From Coriaria nepalensis (taxonomy: Eukaryota > Streptophyta > Magnoliopsida > Cucurbitales > Coriariaceae), in assembly GCA_027186245.1 (NCBI GenBank), contig CP114484.1:1996501-2060500 (forward strand): a stretch of DNA of 64,000 nt, given 5' to 3'. A program made the position numbers and the translations under genes. Below are positions 1 through 19,100 of this stretch, piece by piece; the stretch's first letter is position 1; each line of letters starts with the position of its first letter. The notes under the pieces were generated by a model that worked only from the letters and a program-made list of their open reading frames with translations, did not search any database and had not been told where the DNA came from.

Positions 1-627
1 TTCAATTCTGTGGCCGTCTTATCATTATCAGCTGCCCTTATTGCAATCAATGATGATTCTAAAGGGCCTTCCGAAATCTCTAATGAGAAGTATATTCTTG
101 GATTCCTTTGTACCCTTGGAGCTTCTGCCTTGTACTCTCTATTGCTCTCTCTCATGCAGCTTTCCTTTCAGAAGGTTATTAAACGGGAAACTTTCACCGT
201 GGTATTGGAAATGCAGATTTATACATCTTTGATAGCTACTTGTGTTTCAATCATTGGTTTGTTTGTAAGCGGAGAATGGAAGAGTTTGGGAAGTGAAATG
301 GATGGTTTTGGTAAAGGGAGAGTTAGTTATGTGTTGATTTTGACTTTTACGGCCGTGGCTTGGCAGGTATGTTCGGTCGGCGTTGTCGGGTTGATTTTTG
401 TGGTGTCCTCCCTTTTCTCAAATGTTATCAGTACCCTCTCCTTAGCTGTTACTCCGATCGTTTCTGTGATTATTTTTCATGATCCGGTGAATGGGGTGAA
501 GATTATTGCTATGCTTCTTGCCATTTTGGGTTTTGCTTCATACATTTATCAGAATTATATCGATGATTCCAAGGCGAGGGGGGTGAAGACTAATGTCACG
601 GAATCTCGGAATGAAAGTTTGTGTTGA
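1..627 (+). CDS. Purine permease (PUP family), 3' part only
   Basis: The reading frame is already open at base 1 and runs to TGA at 625-627, so the N-terminal half lies outside the window. The visible ~208 residues contain several hydrophobic membrane segments separated by short loops. The pattern is that of the C-terminal half of plant purine permeases in the drug/metabolite transporter superfamily: an LGFLCTLGASALYSLLLSL helix, a conserved FTVVLEMQIYTSLIAT stretch, then VAWQVCSVGVVGLIFVVSSL and a final FHDPVNGVKIIAMLLAILGF helix. Family members move adenine, cytokinins, caffeine or related bases by proton symport at the plasma membrane or other membranes. The tail after the last helix is short, polar and serine-rich, as is usual. 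No intron is seen in this part. Which PUP subfamily it is cannot be decided from half a protein. Confidence 0.9.
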   Translation, partial: FNSVAVLSLSAALIAINDDSKGPSEISNEKYILGFLCTLGASALYSLLLSLMQLSFQKVIKRETFTVVLEMQIYTSLIATCVSIIGLFVSGEWKSLGSEMDGFGKGRVSYVLILTFTAVAWQVCSVGVVGLIFVVSSLFSNVISTLSLAVTPIVSVIIFHDPVNGVKIIAMLLAILGFASYIYQNYIDDSKARGVKTNVTESRNESLC

Positions 628-3600
628 TTGGATTCGGAAGAAAATAATGTCTGGAAAATTGTGTAGGGTTTATTGATGATATCTGGTACATTGTTTATGG
701 ATTTCAAGATTACATGAAAATATTCAGTTGCTTAAGCCGTAAGTTATTGTTTTTGGGACTCACATGATTACAAATTTGAAATGGTGGTATTTTGTCGTAT
801 CATTAACAACATTAAACCCGCTTTACTATCAATTGTTATGGGCAGCTGCTACTCACCTGAGGCCCAACATTAAACCAAACAAAAATATCAAGGCCCAACA
901 AAAAACGGCCTGAAGAAAATTGTCTAGCGCGATCCAACTGAATATGGGCTCAAATTACAGATCTTAGTTCCCTCAAATAAGGTGTTTAAACTTTAAACAG
1001 TACATTACCCAAGAAAAAACATAACATGTTTTTTTTTTTTTCTTCTTTTTTCATATGTGTGGGTGTGTGTTTCGTTTTCTGGGAGCGTGGGGAAGAAAAA
1101 AAAAAAAAAAAAAAAGACAAAAATAATAGAAGAAACAGAACATGCAAAACAAACAATGAAAAAATATATACAACTTTGCCATCGTAATAAGCCAGCTAGA
1201 TCTCCACCTTCGTCCTATGGGGACAAATAAAATAAATTACAGATCTGTCAAATTTTATAATCTGCTAATATGGTCAGGATTCATTTTGGATCGAATGTAC
1301 GGATGATATAAGTGTATTTGAGATAGATCTAATATTATATATATATATATATATAATATTAAACGAAATAATTTATTTTATAAAAATAAAATTATAAATT
1401 AAACGAATGATTATAAATAGATTTTTTTTGTAAATAAATTTAAAGAGAATAAGAATTATATACACTCATCTATTAAGATCGTATTTTTTAAATTTTGAGA
1501 TTTTCTTAAATGAATAATATAAAATACTTTTTAAGCTTGAAAAATAAAAAAAAAATTATATAATCCAATAATTATATACCCTTAAGAACAAAACTCTCAA
1601 AATCCAATACTATATTATCAATTGAAAAAATATATATAATAATATTACAATATTAAATATCATAAATACATAATTATTCTTCATCTTATTCTGAAATAAA
1701 TTATTATAATATTTTAAAATTAATAAAATTTAAGATATCAATAAAAATTTAATATTACTAAATTTGTTAGAGGAAAATAAATAGTTATTATTGAAAAATA
1801 AAAAAATCGACAAAAAAAAATCAATTGAAAAAAAAGAAAAAGAAAAAGAAATCCCAAAAAAGATGAAAAATGATCTAAATTCTTACTAAAAAAATTCTCA
1901 AACAAACGAACGACGGGCTAAGGTTTTTGTTAAGAGAGAAAAAGAAGGAGATCAAAGACCATTTCATCATCCACTACACAAATGAGTATAATAGATGGGA
2001 TCCATTAATCGAAGCCTAAATGAAGCTTTTCTAAACAAACACGTGCTTAATAAAGTTGCAACATGATTAAGGTTGTGAAAAGAAGGTCATTATTACACAT
2101 ACTTGTTCTTTGTAACAGTTCTAATCACCCTTTTTGTGTTTTTTTTTTTTTCTTTCTGGGTAATGATAAAAATGATATCGAGGTGGACAGATTTTGCATG
2201 CACTGCCCACAAAGTAAAAGAAAAAGTCTAAAAGGCCCCTCAACTTGTCCTCACACCCACCATTGACACGTTATAAACTTATACATATATATATATATAA
2301 ATTATGAAGATGGAATAATGTCACATGGTTTATAGAATAAACAAAAATCTAATCTCTACTTATTATTATAACTCGAATTTTCTTACTCTTGTTTAAGACA
2401 GTAAGTGTCGTCATCATGATACCACTTAAGAAGATATTAAGTGTCACATACATGACTTTTTTTTTTTTTTTTTAAATATAAATTTATTATTTGTAATAAC
2501 TAGAATAAGGTCCTTAAAATTTAAAAATCACAAAAAAAGGTTCTTTCTATTTATTTTTATTATGTTTTGGAATTTTTTGAGTTTATATTAATAATTTTGA
2601 AAATTAAAATTTGGCCCCTCTACAAAGAATATTTGAAATTTCAATTTAAAGGTTTAAAAGGGGGAAAATATAACGAAAGAGGAAAGGGAAAAGGGAAATG
2701 GACCACTAGAATAGTAATAAAAGCTAGTGATTTCAACTGTTGAACAGCACTAAAAGCGTAATTTCAGTTCGTAAATATCATATTTTCGTTTTTATTTTAA
2801 TTTATTAAAATAATAAAATATATTATAAAACTAAATATAAAAATAACTCCTTTTTTAAAGTCCTTATCATTGGACTCATTTTAGCTGGAATAATGGAATT
2901 TCATAACCAAGCTTTTGGTTATGACCGTTGATAAAGAAGATTCGTGTCAAGTCATCTTCATCAGAAGGGCCCACACCATAAGCTATATTAAAAAAATCGT
3001 GTAATACAACTTTCTCGATTCACATGGGCTCCGCCCCCCCCATCAATCAAACACGCCATATGACTAAGATATATATGTATAGATCATAGAGACGACAAAG
3101 TTCCACTTGGCAAAAAGCAATACCGATTCTTCCAAGATGCCACCTTGGGTCCTCAAGATCACACTGTACACGTGGACCAACCACATACTCTAAGACTAAA
3201 ATGAATAATTTAAAATATAGTCCAAATGACAATAATTATCAAATTTGTCCGGCATCAATTTAATTTTACAGTCCTAGAATTTCATTCAAACTAAAAATAA
3301 AGAGAATGCTGAATTTCTTGAATTATACAAACAGTGAAATCTTTCATTTTCATTCAAACTAAGCATATGTTAACAAGCACAAAAAATCTTTAATTTTTTG
3401 ATAATTTAATATATTTTTTTTAAATTAATAAACTTTTTTTATCTCAGTAATATTAATTTAACAAGATATTCATTTTTTTTTATCTTTTTTTTTTTAATTT
3501 GATTATTCCCCAATTTTAATAAATTCGAAAATTATTTGTGTGGGGATGAACACGGAAAAAAAAAAGGGGGGGGGGGGGGGGGAATTGACGGGAAGTAATA

Positions 3601-3645
3601 ATATCACCGTCAAGCACGGGGGTCAAATGTCAACGGTTTTCGAAA
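628..3645. other. AT-rich intergenic region
   Basis: No convincing coding exon is seen. The stretch holds the permease 3' UTR, long A/T runs, an (AT)n tract near 1336-1356, T and A homopolymers at 1029-1040 and 1097-1114, and a T-run near 2458-2474. Two GGCCCA-type motifs lie near 862-896. The 61 to 67-residue frames here have no family resemblance. Confidence 0.7.
3566..3582. repeat. G17 homopolymer preceded by A10
   Basis: An uninterrupted run of 17 G follows 10 A, about 65 bases beyond the stop of the minus-strand gene at 3646. Runs of G this long are uncommon in an AT-rich plant genome and could form a G-quadruplex. The true length is uncertain because homopolymers are often miscounted. 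Confidence 0.8.
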
Positions 3646-4626
3646 TCAACGGTTGGGATTGACTCTTCCAAAGTCCGCGATCTTCCTGGACCGGTTCGCG
3701 CAGTATAACGACGCCTTGGAGAGGTGCGGGCAGGGGGACTTTCTGGATACGGTTACCTCCCCGGGAAATTTCGCTTCTGGCGGGAAGCTCTTCTGGTTCC
3801 ACTGTCGGTTAGGGCTCGCTCTCACGAGGGGACTCAAGCAAAACGTGATTCCTGAGATGCTTCGGCTATGTCCAGGCTTCGCTCGCCAGGCCGATCCTAG
3901 AGCCACCGCAGGAGATCGCCGCAACTTCTCGGTAGTCTCCGACGAGTTTCCCGCTACTGTAGGAGATATCTCGAACACATCTTGATCCTCTTCGGATTCA
4001 GCTGTCCTCACCGGCGACATTCCTCGATCCATCCCCCGGCGAGGTCTTTCACTTACCGTTGCGACAGAGCAATCCACGGCGTATAACCTCGATTGCGTTT
4101 TCCGACGGCCGGATAAGATAGATGAGAACCAAGCCGGAGATGGTGACGGAGTAGAGTACGATGCCGGCTGGGATATAGCTCGAGCAGGATTCCTAGTAGG
4201 ATCCGTGTCAAATTTATCGGATCTAGACCTAAATAGACTAGACCAGAGCGAGAATCTCCTCTTCGGCTTCTGGCCAAAAGAGCCAGGCGTATTATCAAAA
4301 TCTCCAGTGGTCGCGTACGTAGGTCTGACTTGCGGAGTACTGTAGAACCTCTGATGGCGAGGACGGTTGTTCTGGTCACTGTTATCCAATTTCCGCCGAG
4401 AAACGTAGGGAGAGACAGAGCGAGGGAAGACGATAGGCGGCGGCTGATGAAGTTGAGGATCGGATTTCCTCTGATGATCTACCTGTTGCTGAGACTGAGA
4501 CTGAGACTGCGACTTTGACAGCGACTGCGACTGGGCGTCGACATAAGCGAATAGGAGTTGCCGGAGACAAGAGGCGCAGACGCCGACGCTACTACTGAGA
4601 TCGGATGGGTGCGATTTGCACCTCAT
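3646..4626 (-). CDS. Plant-specific basic protein with CxxC N-terminus
   Basis: Intronless frame of 326 residues if translation begins at the second Met (4626); the frame opens at a first Met at 4638. I chose the second because MRCKSHPSDLSSSVGVCASC matches my memory of plant proteins that start M-x-C-K with a C-x-x-C-L-R element. OCTOPUS/DUF740 proteins have a similar H-P-S...CASCLRERL motif. After this come a Gln/Ser tract (residues ~32-48), a basic Ser/Arg-rich middle with KPKRRFSLWSSLFRSRSDKF, and a conserved-looking C-terminus (ITFCLSPLVRASPNRQWNQK, then CANRSRKIADFGR). There is no signal peptide or membrane segment. Base composition is much richer in GC than the flanks, supporting a real gene. 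Function unknown; a membrane-associated scaffold role is only an analogy to OCTOPUS. Confidence 0.78.
   Translation of the reverse strand: MRCKSHPSDLSSSVGVCASCLRQLLFAYVDAQSQSLSKSQSQSQSQQQVDHQRKSDPQLHQPPPIVFPRSVSPYVSRRKLDNSDQNNRPRHQRFYSTPQVRPTYATTGDFDNTPGSFGQKPKRRFSLWSSLFRSRSDKFDTDPTRNPARAISQPASYSTPSPSPAWFSSILSGRRKTQSRLYAVDCSVATVSERPRRGMDRGMSPVRTAESEEDQDVFEISPTVAGNSSETTEKLRRSPAVALGSAWRAKPGHSRSISGITFCLSPLVRASPNRQWNQKSFPPEAKFPGEVTVSRKSPCPHLSKASLYCANRSRKIADFGRVNPNR
4489..4518. repeat. GAGACT hexamer repeat inside the CxxC-protein gene
   Basis: Imperfect GAGACT/GCGACT units; on the coding (minus) strand they read as AGTCTC/AGTCGC and encode alternating Ser and Gln in the protein's low-complexity tract. 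Unit loss or gain would stay in frame. Confidence 0.75.
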
Positions 4627-4686
4627 TTTGTAAAACACACTACAGCCAATCGATCAAATAATCTATGGAATACGTTATCAGCTCTG

Positions 4687-4709
4687 TTTCTTCTTCTTCT
4701 TCTTCTTCT
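4687..4709. repeat. (TTC)n microsatellite in the 5' leader region
   Basis: About seven TTC units lie 50-70 bases upstream of the first Met of the minus-strand gene, so the transcript leader would carry a GAA repeat. Confidence 0.75.
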
Positions 4710-7700
4710 ACTTCTAGAAAATGGGACCAGGAATTGCAGAAAGGGGGGAAGCTCCGCGTTCTTTTAGATCATAGACAGAGTCACGGACAGTTTATCTCGT
4801 AGGGGGGAGAGTTTCTAATATTTGGGGGAGGCGTTAGGGGCAATGTATATATATATATATATATATATATATTGTCTATTTTAATTTGTATAAGAGGAAA
4901 GTTTCGTGTTAAATTTTATGACCAATCTTACCTGTTGGATAATTGCCATTTAAAAAAATAAAAATAAATTATATATATATAAAGTAACTGCTGTCTTTTT
5001 ATATTTTATTTTATTTAATGCTTCATATAATACGAAAAATAAAAATAAGGAGGAAGTAGATTTTATACATCTATGTAAAGGCATTTAATAGTATTAAATT
5101 AATATAATTTCAATTATTTAATTAAATAAATAATTACAGATTTCACTTCCAAGTTTTATGGATGTTATTATTCTATATATGTTTGATATTTTCTTATTCA
5201 ATTTAGAGCCCCTTTAGGAGTGCTAAGTATTTTTTAGATATATTTACAATACAATTTTATATATTTTTTTTATTTATAAACCTGTTTTTTTAAACACTTC
5301 CGGACACTTAATATGAATAGGAAAGTATTCATGTACTTTGAATCTTGTAAGTACGTCTTAATTGGATAATCATGAGACAACAAATATTGGTCAAAAGTCA
5401 AAACGATCGTTAGGAATCATCATAATTAACCCTCTCCTTTGGTTAAGAAATTTGCAACACAATTCCACTATGGTTAAATTTGATATGTTTATAAAACGTG
5501 TCATAATTATCCAATCAACGTGACATAAAATCACAAATACTCTTTTTTTTTTTATAGATTAATTTAAAACATTCATTATTATTGATATTCTATTAATATT
5601 TTATTCAATAAATTTTCTAATATTAAATATTAAATATTCATTTAAAATGATAACAAATCTTAAATAATAATTTTTATAAATTTTAAATTTTAAAATGAAT
5701 CTTATATGAAATCTTATATCTTTAATCGTATATCAAAATTTGTGACAATTCTTATTTATAATTATAATTTGGTTGAATGAAAAAAATAAAAATAAAAATA
5801 AAATAAATATATATATATTGGAAAAAGACAAGTTAAAAATAATGATTGATTGGAGGTTGACTTAAAAAGGAATCATCACAAAAAGGAGACCCACAAGGCC
5901 CCAACTCACTCTCTCTTCTACCCATCAAGGCCAACCCACCCATCATATGTACATTTGTGGATTCACATTATTTATTTCTTCAAACAAAAATCTTGCCATT
6001 TTTTCCTTCCTTTCCCCGAACATTAGTGGTTATGTTGGAGTAAACCCACTAGATAATGTCATCATAATGAAACAACCACCCCCACTAATTCACTATACAA
6101 CCTAACATTAACTCGCTCATCGTGAGACATTTAACCCTCTCCAATATATTTTTTTTCTCTCAATTTACCAAATTTGACCCCAAATAACTAAATTTATAGT
6201 ATAGATCATATCATATTGACATATTTAATGTATTTGATACATATACATTACAATAAATATATGATATAGAGTCACTCGAAAAAGACTTTCCGATCGGGGA
6301 TGATAATGAAAAACTATAGTCGATCAATCAGAGCCGAACATATTGTTAGACAATGATAATCTAGGACAACCTCTTAGGGATGTGAAAAACTAGTTAAAGA
6401 TACATGCATTTGAGATTGTCATTAAAAAAATAAATAAAATTTGATGTTACTTTGAGTCCCCTTTTGAAAATTTCAACAAGAGCACATGGATGTAATACAG
6501 TTTTAAGTCTTTCTTTAAAAATCACATTTTAAAAAATTTGCTTCCCTTTTATCCACTTGCTAAAAGGTCAAAGTTTAATAGGAGGAAGGGCCTAGGAACT
6601 AGGAAGAGAGTCAACCAAATGAAGAATATGATAGAATCTAACTTCGGCCACGTGTATATCATTTTTTTAATCTTAAATCTTGATTAATGGAAGCTTATGG
6701 CTAATCCAGATTATTAATACGAGATCAGGTGAAGAAAACTAAATTAGTATGTTCATAATTATTGTAGCAACTATTTATAATATCAATTCATTAATTTATA
6801 TATGCATTTTCCTATTTATAATTTATAGTCCTAGATTGTGTATTAATTTGGTCGCGTGCCGTGTACCGTGTACGTATGATCAAACCAAGTACCAAGAACG
6901 TTTTTTTGTGTGATAATTAGCCTCTCTACTTGTTTGAACCTCATATTTTATTTCATTGTCCGATGGTTCATGGATTGGTTTTGTCTGAACACAGTTAGGC
7001 TTGGGCCCAGAAGGAGTGAGATTATTAGAAATTTATGGTTCATTTTTTGGCTTATTTGAAAGATTTTGATACACATATCTTATATAAGATTACATAGTGA
7101 AAAAGAAAAAATCGGTAATTTTTATCGGTAGATTAAAAATGATATGAAATAATAATAAAAAATAATTATTTTAAAAATAAATATGAATAAACAATATTAT
7201 TTATAAGTAATAAGTATTGTATGATTACAACAATGTTTAGGCATATATATATATATATAACTCGGGTATTATTGATTATTTACAGAGGATAAGGCCAAGA
7301 CATCATTTTAGTAATTTAAGGAATCACGAGAGTTTACTTTTTTCTCCTTAAAATATCTTTGAATCAAAGATAGATAAGTTTTCTAAACATGTACTTTTTG
7401 GGGTAGGAAAGGAAAAAAAAAAGAAACTCCAGGGCTGAAAAAGACAAAATCAATGGGATGAGCTGATTAAAGGATATAATAGAAAATTCAGCTAATTAAA
7501 AGCTTTATTTGACTTGTTATTTATCGAGTAAACAAAGCATACTATATAATATATATATATGGAATGAGTAAATAACTTGATAATAAAATATGACATTCAA
7601 TCATAATCTACGTTTGTAGACTTTATAGTTGTCTATTTAGCGTGTTAATCAGGTGTCACCTTTCCCTTAGTTATTAAAATATGTATGTATAACATCATAT

Positions 7701-7860
7701 TAAATAAAAAGAGAAATGTTTAAGTATATGATTTATTTTAATTATATATAATTTTAATATAATATATAATATAAGGTATAATCGTGAATTTTTCAGATTA
7801 AAAATATTCGATTATATGACCTGGCAAAAATTGTATTTGAGTCTTCTATCTACATAACAT
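4710..7860. other. AT-rich intergenic region
   Basis: No gene recognised. Contents are an (AT)n array at about 4844-4872, T-rich and A-rich runs, further (AT)n at about 7242-7258 and 7545-7560, and short frames without family resemblance. Nothing resembling a tRNA or a transposon protein was seen. Confidence 0.65.
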
Positions 7861-7880
7861 TGTGGCTCTTTTCGTCTAAT

Positions 7881-7939
7881 GGCCCAAATGTTAAACATAT
7901 TAGTCAATATTAGGCCCACGACCATAAAGCCCAAAGCCC
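7881..7939. promoter_or_regulatory. Cluster of GGCCCA/GCCCA (site II-type) promoter elements
   Basis: GGCCCA at 7881-7886 and 7913-7918, followed by two GCCCA cores at about 7929-7939. All lie 260-320 bases upstream of the NAD-malic enzyme start codon. TGGGCC/T elements are known binding sites for TCP factors and are common in plant promoters of mitochondrial and housekeeping genes. Assignment to this gene is by position only. Confidence 0.55.
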
Positions 7940-8197
7940 AATTCAAAGGTGTCGGCATGAAGCTCTCGTTGAAATTTCTTTTCGGCCATTAATTGTTGAA
8001 TTATTATGTATCTCACGCTGAATCGGAAAAAATAGACTTTTTCCTTTTCAGTTAATCGCCATTGGCTCCCTTTTCTTCTCCAGATTTCACTCTTTTCATT
8101 CGTCTTCCTTCTCTCATCTGCACTGGCAACTGCAGAGATTACTGTTTTGGTTTTCAGACTAGAGCTCAGAGTATTACCTGCATTTTGAAGAGAGATA

Positions 8198-14636
<6,439 letters not shown>

Positions 14637-16135
14637 TCTTGCACCCTCATGAATATATTAACAGATCTGTTGCTGTATGCATTTGAAGAGGTTCTTACAC
14701 GAACTGTAGCCTACAGTACTTTGTAGACCAGCCCACTAAGATAAGGGCAATTAGAATGAGTGGAATTTTTTTAAAACAAAAAGACCCACCCCAGAATACA
14801 AAGGAGTGTTTGTGATTGGGCTAGACCAGGGTGTAGGATATAAATTTTCACGTATATTTGGTTCATTTTCTTCCCTCAATATAACCATAATATATATAAA
14901 TATATTTAAGTTGGTGTTACAATTAGATACTCTGACCAACTCTACATGATTCAGTTTGCTAAATTTTATAACCTGCCGTCGGTCGATCGTATTTCCGACA
15001 CCTATTCCATGTCCTGATTACTTTATTTATCTCTGAAACGTATGCTAATTTAGTTGATATAAAACTTTACCTTCTTTTATAGTTTTCTTTTTGTCCTAAA
15101 TTGCTAGTAAGTAGTTATAAAGCGTTATCTTTCCTCCTAGTAATTTTATTTTTTCTAAGTTCTCTCTGATGTTTCTATTTTTGTGCTATGTAGAATATAT
15201 AAGATTGAGTTTAGACTTGATCCAATTATTTATTAAATAAAGAATGCAGACGAGTTTGGATCCTTATAGACCCGATCCACAACATCAACCAGATTATCCA
15301 AAGCCCATTGGCGGCGAAACGGTCACCCATGCTGTCACAAGGAGAGATGATGCTAAAAAAAGGGCTATGTGGGCTCAGGTACGCTAGTTGTCGTTGTATC
15401 CAAAATCGAAATCTTGTTCACGAATCCACCGAAATCACATCTTGAGGCAGCTCTATCACTTGAGTCTCATGGGGACGCACACAGATTTCAATATCCAATG
15501 TTTGCGGTGGCCGAATACTATATAAGGACTAATCAGACTATAACTAGACACTTGCTCGAAATAATTGGAGGAGTATTAATTTTTAATCTCATCAAATAAG
15601 ATAATCCTTTTTATTTAAAATTATTAAATATTAATTAAAATTTATTTATTTATAATATTTCGATTAAAATTCTTAATTTTTTTTAAATTTAAAATATACT
15701 AATTTTAATAAAATAAATTAACTTATTTTAACCGAATAAAATATTAGCTCCAAAATCTGTAGATGTTAGAAAAAAAAAAAAAAAACCTAATGAATAACGA
15801 ATATTTTTTAAACATTAGCAAAAAGAAAGAAAAAAAGGACACAATTTTAGTTCACGTACGCGCCTATTAGCAAAACCCCAACGGTCATTTGACGCTGATC
15901 CAAAGAGCAACAAGTGAACCCCCTTCTAATAATCCCTTTAAGCTGCTGCTGAAGTAAGTGCGTCCATTTTAAAGTCAAGGCTGTTTTCTCCTTTCTTTCT
16001 TTCTTTCTTCACTTTCTTCGCGTTGAGTTTCTGAAATTTTCTCTACTTCTAGGGTTATCGATTCTCTTGCTTCACCTCCTACTACTAACTACTACTGGGT
16101 TGATTTTGATCCGCTGTGAAGGTGTGAGAGAAAGG
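14637..16135. other. Intergenic region between NAD-ME1 and DRP1
   Basis: Holds the NAD-ME1 3' UTR, a possible orphan exon at 15244-15387 (listed separately), an AT-rich core at 15590-15790, and the DRP1 5' leader with a (CTTT)n tract at about 15990-16010. Confidence 0.65.
15244..15387 (+). CDS. Small open frame, possible orphan first exon (47 codons)
   Basis: ATG at 15244 opens a polar, Pro/Asp/Arg-rich frame containing PDYPKPIGGETVTHAVTRR and DDAKKRAMWAQ, then reaches TAG at 15385-15387. The bases after GCTCAG (15373-15378) read GTACGC, a plausible splice donor, so the last few codons may be intron. No following exon is recognised before DRP1. Base composition here is less AT-rich than the flanks. 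I do not recognise the protein. It could be a micro-gene, a relic first exon, or chance. Confidence 0.3.
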   Translation: MQTSLDPYRPDPQHQPDYPKPIGGETVTHAVTRRDDAKKRAMWAQVR

Positions 16136-19100
16136 ATGACGACCATGGAGAGCTTGATTGGCCTGGTGAATAGGATACAGAGGGCTTGTACTATGCTAGG
16201 TGACTATGGCGGTGGATATAACGCTTTCTCTTCCCTCTGGGAAGCTCTTCCCACGGTTGCTGTTGTTGGTGGACAGGTTTCCTTCTCTCTAATTGTTACC
16301 TCCTTTATGAGTTTTATCTCGTTTAGGAAATTTCGGGAGTTGGGGAGTTCTTGTGGAATTCATGGGATGTAGCCTGTTGGGTTGAGTTTTGGGAAAGAAG
16401 AGCGAGCAGCAGGAGAATTTTTCACCTAGGAATTGCATTGTTTAGAAGGAGGGGAGGAAGTGATAATTTGAAAGAGAAAATGACCGTGTAGGAGAAGAAG
16501 AGTGAATTTTGTTCATAGAGGGAGAGGAATGCGGATTCTGTTTTCATCTGACTAATTTTTTGGTTTTCCTGGAATAAAACAGAGTTCGGGAAAATCTTCT
16601 GTTTTGGAGAGCATTGTAGGGCGTGATTTCCTCCCTAGGGGATCAGGTTAAACTCTCTTGTTGTTAATAATTTTTGTGGGTATTGTAAGAGAGTTCGTGA
16701 TTTCCTTATAAGTCTTGATCCTGAAGTTATTTTTCTAAATATTGCAGGGATTGTAACAAGGAGGCCTCTGGTATTGCAGCTTCACAAGACAGAGGAAGGT
16801 GCACAAGAGTATGCCGAGTTTCTTCACATGCCCAAGAGGAGATTCGCCGATTTTGGTACTTGGCATCTTTTTTCTTTTTTATTATCATCATTGCTGTAAA
16901 AGAGTGCCCAAAACTGCTTAATTCTCATCTATTTAGACTCACTGATCACCATGGCTTATCAATATCTACTTTATTTACTGTCTTGTTTTGAGTCTTTAGC
17001 TCATATTTTTCTCCTGCTTAAATGAGAAAAAAAAAATAATCTGATTTTCTGTGCAGCTGTTGTTCGCAAGGAAATTCAGGATGAGACTGATAGAGTAACT
17101 GGAAGGTCAAAACAGATATCTCCTGTTCCTATCCATCTAAGTATTTACTCCCCAAATGGTATGTGATTTGTTTATGCTAATGATCTTCAGGCAACTTTTC
17201 ATCCAGGCAGTTGTTTTTATTGTTTTTATTGTCATTCTTTTGACATTATTCTTGCTCTTCTGACATTAGTCTCCTTATATTTTGCAGTTGTCAACCTGAC
17301 TCTAATTGATTTGCCTGGATTAACAAAAGTAGCTGTTGGTAAGATATGTATTTACGGCTGATCAATAATATAATTTAACATGCAATGTGTTATCCTAGTT
17401 TTTGACATGGTTCGTCTATTTTCTCAGAGGGCCAGCCGGAAAGTATTGTTCAGGACATCGAAACCATGGTTCGGTCTTATGTTGAGAAGGTAATCGAGCA
17501 TTATGATTTTCATTACAGATGCTGGACTCTCTTTATGCATCAGTCCATTATATATATAAGTTGCTTGTTTCTGTGAACTCAAGTGTAACCTTGATTGAAT
17601 CATTCTAGGTATAACACATTGACATCCTCTCATTGAATTTTTATTTTTGGGTAGCCCAATTGCATCATACTAGCAATATCTCCGGCCAATCAAGATATTG
17701 CAACTTCTGATGCCATTAAACTCGCTAGGGAGGTGGATCCCTCAGGTATGTCCTACTTAAGGTTCTTAATTCTTAAAAGGGAAAAAAAATAAAATGAAGA
17801 TAACCTTTCTCTTGTAGTTTCATAATTTTGCTCATGATGCCATTCTTGTAACTTGAATACAGGAGATCGAACCTTTGGGGTGTTGACAAAGCTTGATTTA
17901 ATGGACAAAGGAACTAATGCATTGGACGTAAGCTCCTCACATCCTGTGTAATACTGTTAGTTAATTTAAGATCCCATTGTAAAATTTATTTTATGAGAAT
18001 CTGGAAGATTTTTATTTCCTTTTCTTTTAAAAAAATTTGTTTACCATGAAGGTTCTTGAAGGTAGATCTTATCGGCTGCAACATCCCTGGGTTGGAATTG
18101 TGAATCGCTCCCAAGCAGAGATCAACAAAAATGTGGACATGATTATTGCTAGGCGTAAGGAGCGTGAGTACTTTGCAACTAGTCCTGACTATGGGCATTT
18201 ATCTAATAAAATGGGTTCTGAGTATCTTGCAAAGCTTCTATCCAAGGTTTGATTTTGATCATATTTTTAGGCAATTTAAATGTGTGCTGTGTTCAGTGAA
18301 ATGACATTTCATTTTGCTGACTTTACTTTTTTTTTTTTTTTTTAAGCATTTGGAGTCTGTAATTAGGGCTAGAATCCCAAGTATCACATCAATGATTAAT
18401 AAAACCATTGACGAACTTGAATCAGAGATGGACCATCTTGGTAGGCCTATTGCTGTTGATGCTGGGGTGAGTAATATATTCTTGCCGTTGCAGTAATTTA
18501 TATGCACGGACTCTGTTAGCTTTTCTGTTAACAAAAAGGTTTTTCTAATAGGCCCAACTATACACTATCTTGGAACTCTGTCGGGCATTTGACCGGATCT
18601 TCAAGGAGCACTTGGATGGAGGGTGAAGCCAATATTCTCTATTCTACTTACTAGTCACCCATTTTCCGAACTAATTTTTTCAGAACACAATTTTTGTCTG
18701 TGTTTAGAATATTGATACAGTTGAATTCTCAGGAAATTTATTGCTTTATGTCTTTCAGGCGAACAGGAGGTGATCGGATTTATGGAGTCTTTGACAACCA
18801 GCTTCCAGCTGCTTTGAGAAAGCTTCCATTTGACCGTCATCTTTCTCAGCAGAACGTAAGGAAAGTAGTTTCTGAAGCAGATGGTTATCAGCCCCACTTG
18901 ATTGCACCCGAGCAAGGTTACAGACGTCTTATTGAAGGGGCCCTAAACTATTTTAGAGGCCCAGCTGAAGCTTCTGTGGATGCTGTAAGTCATCCATTTT
19001 CTCTTCTTCTCCGTATGGTTCCAAATCATTATTTTGCATCTTTGACTCAACCATGTTAAATTTTATTTGTAGGTTCATTTTGTACTGAAAGAACTTGTGA

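Noticed and set aside
4053..4379. 108-residue minus-strand frame inside the CxxC-protein gene
   Set aside because: Out-of-frame shadow of the longer gene.
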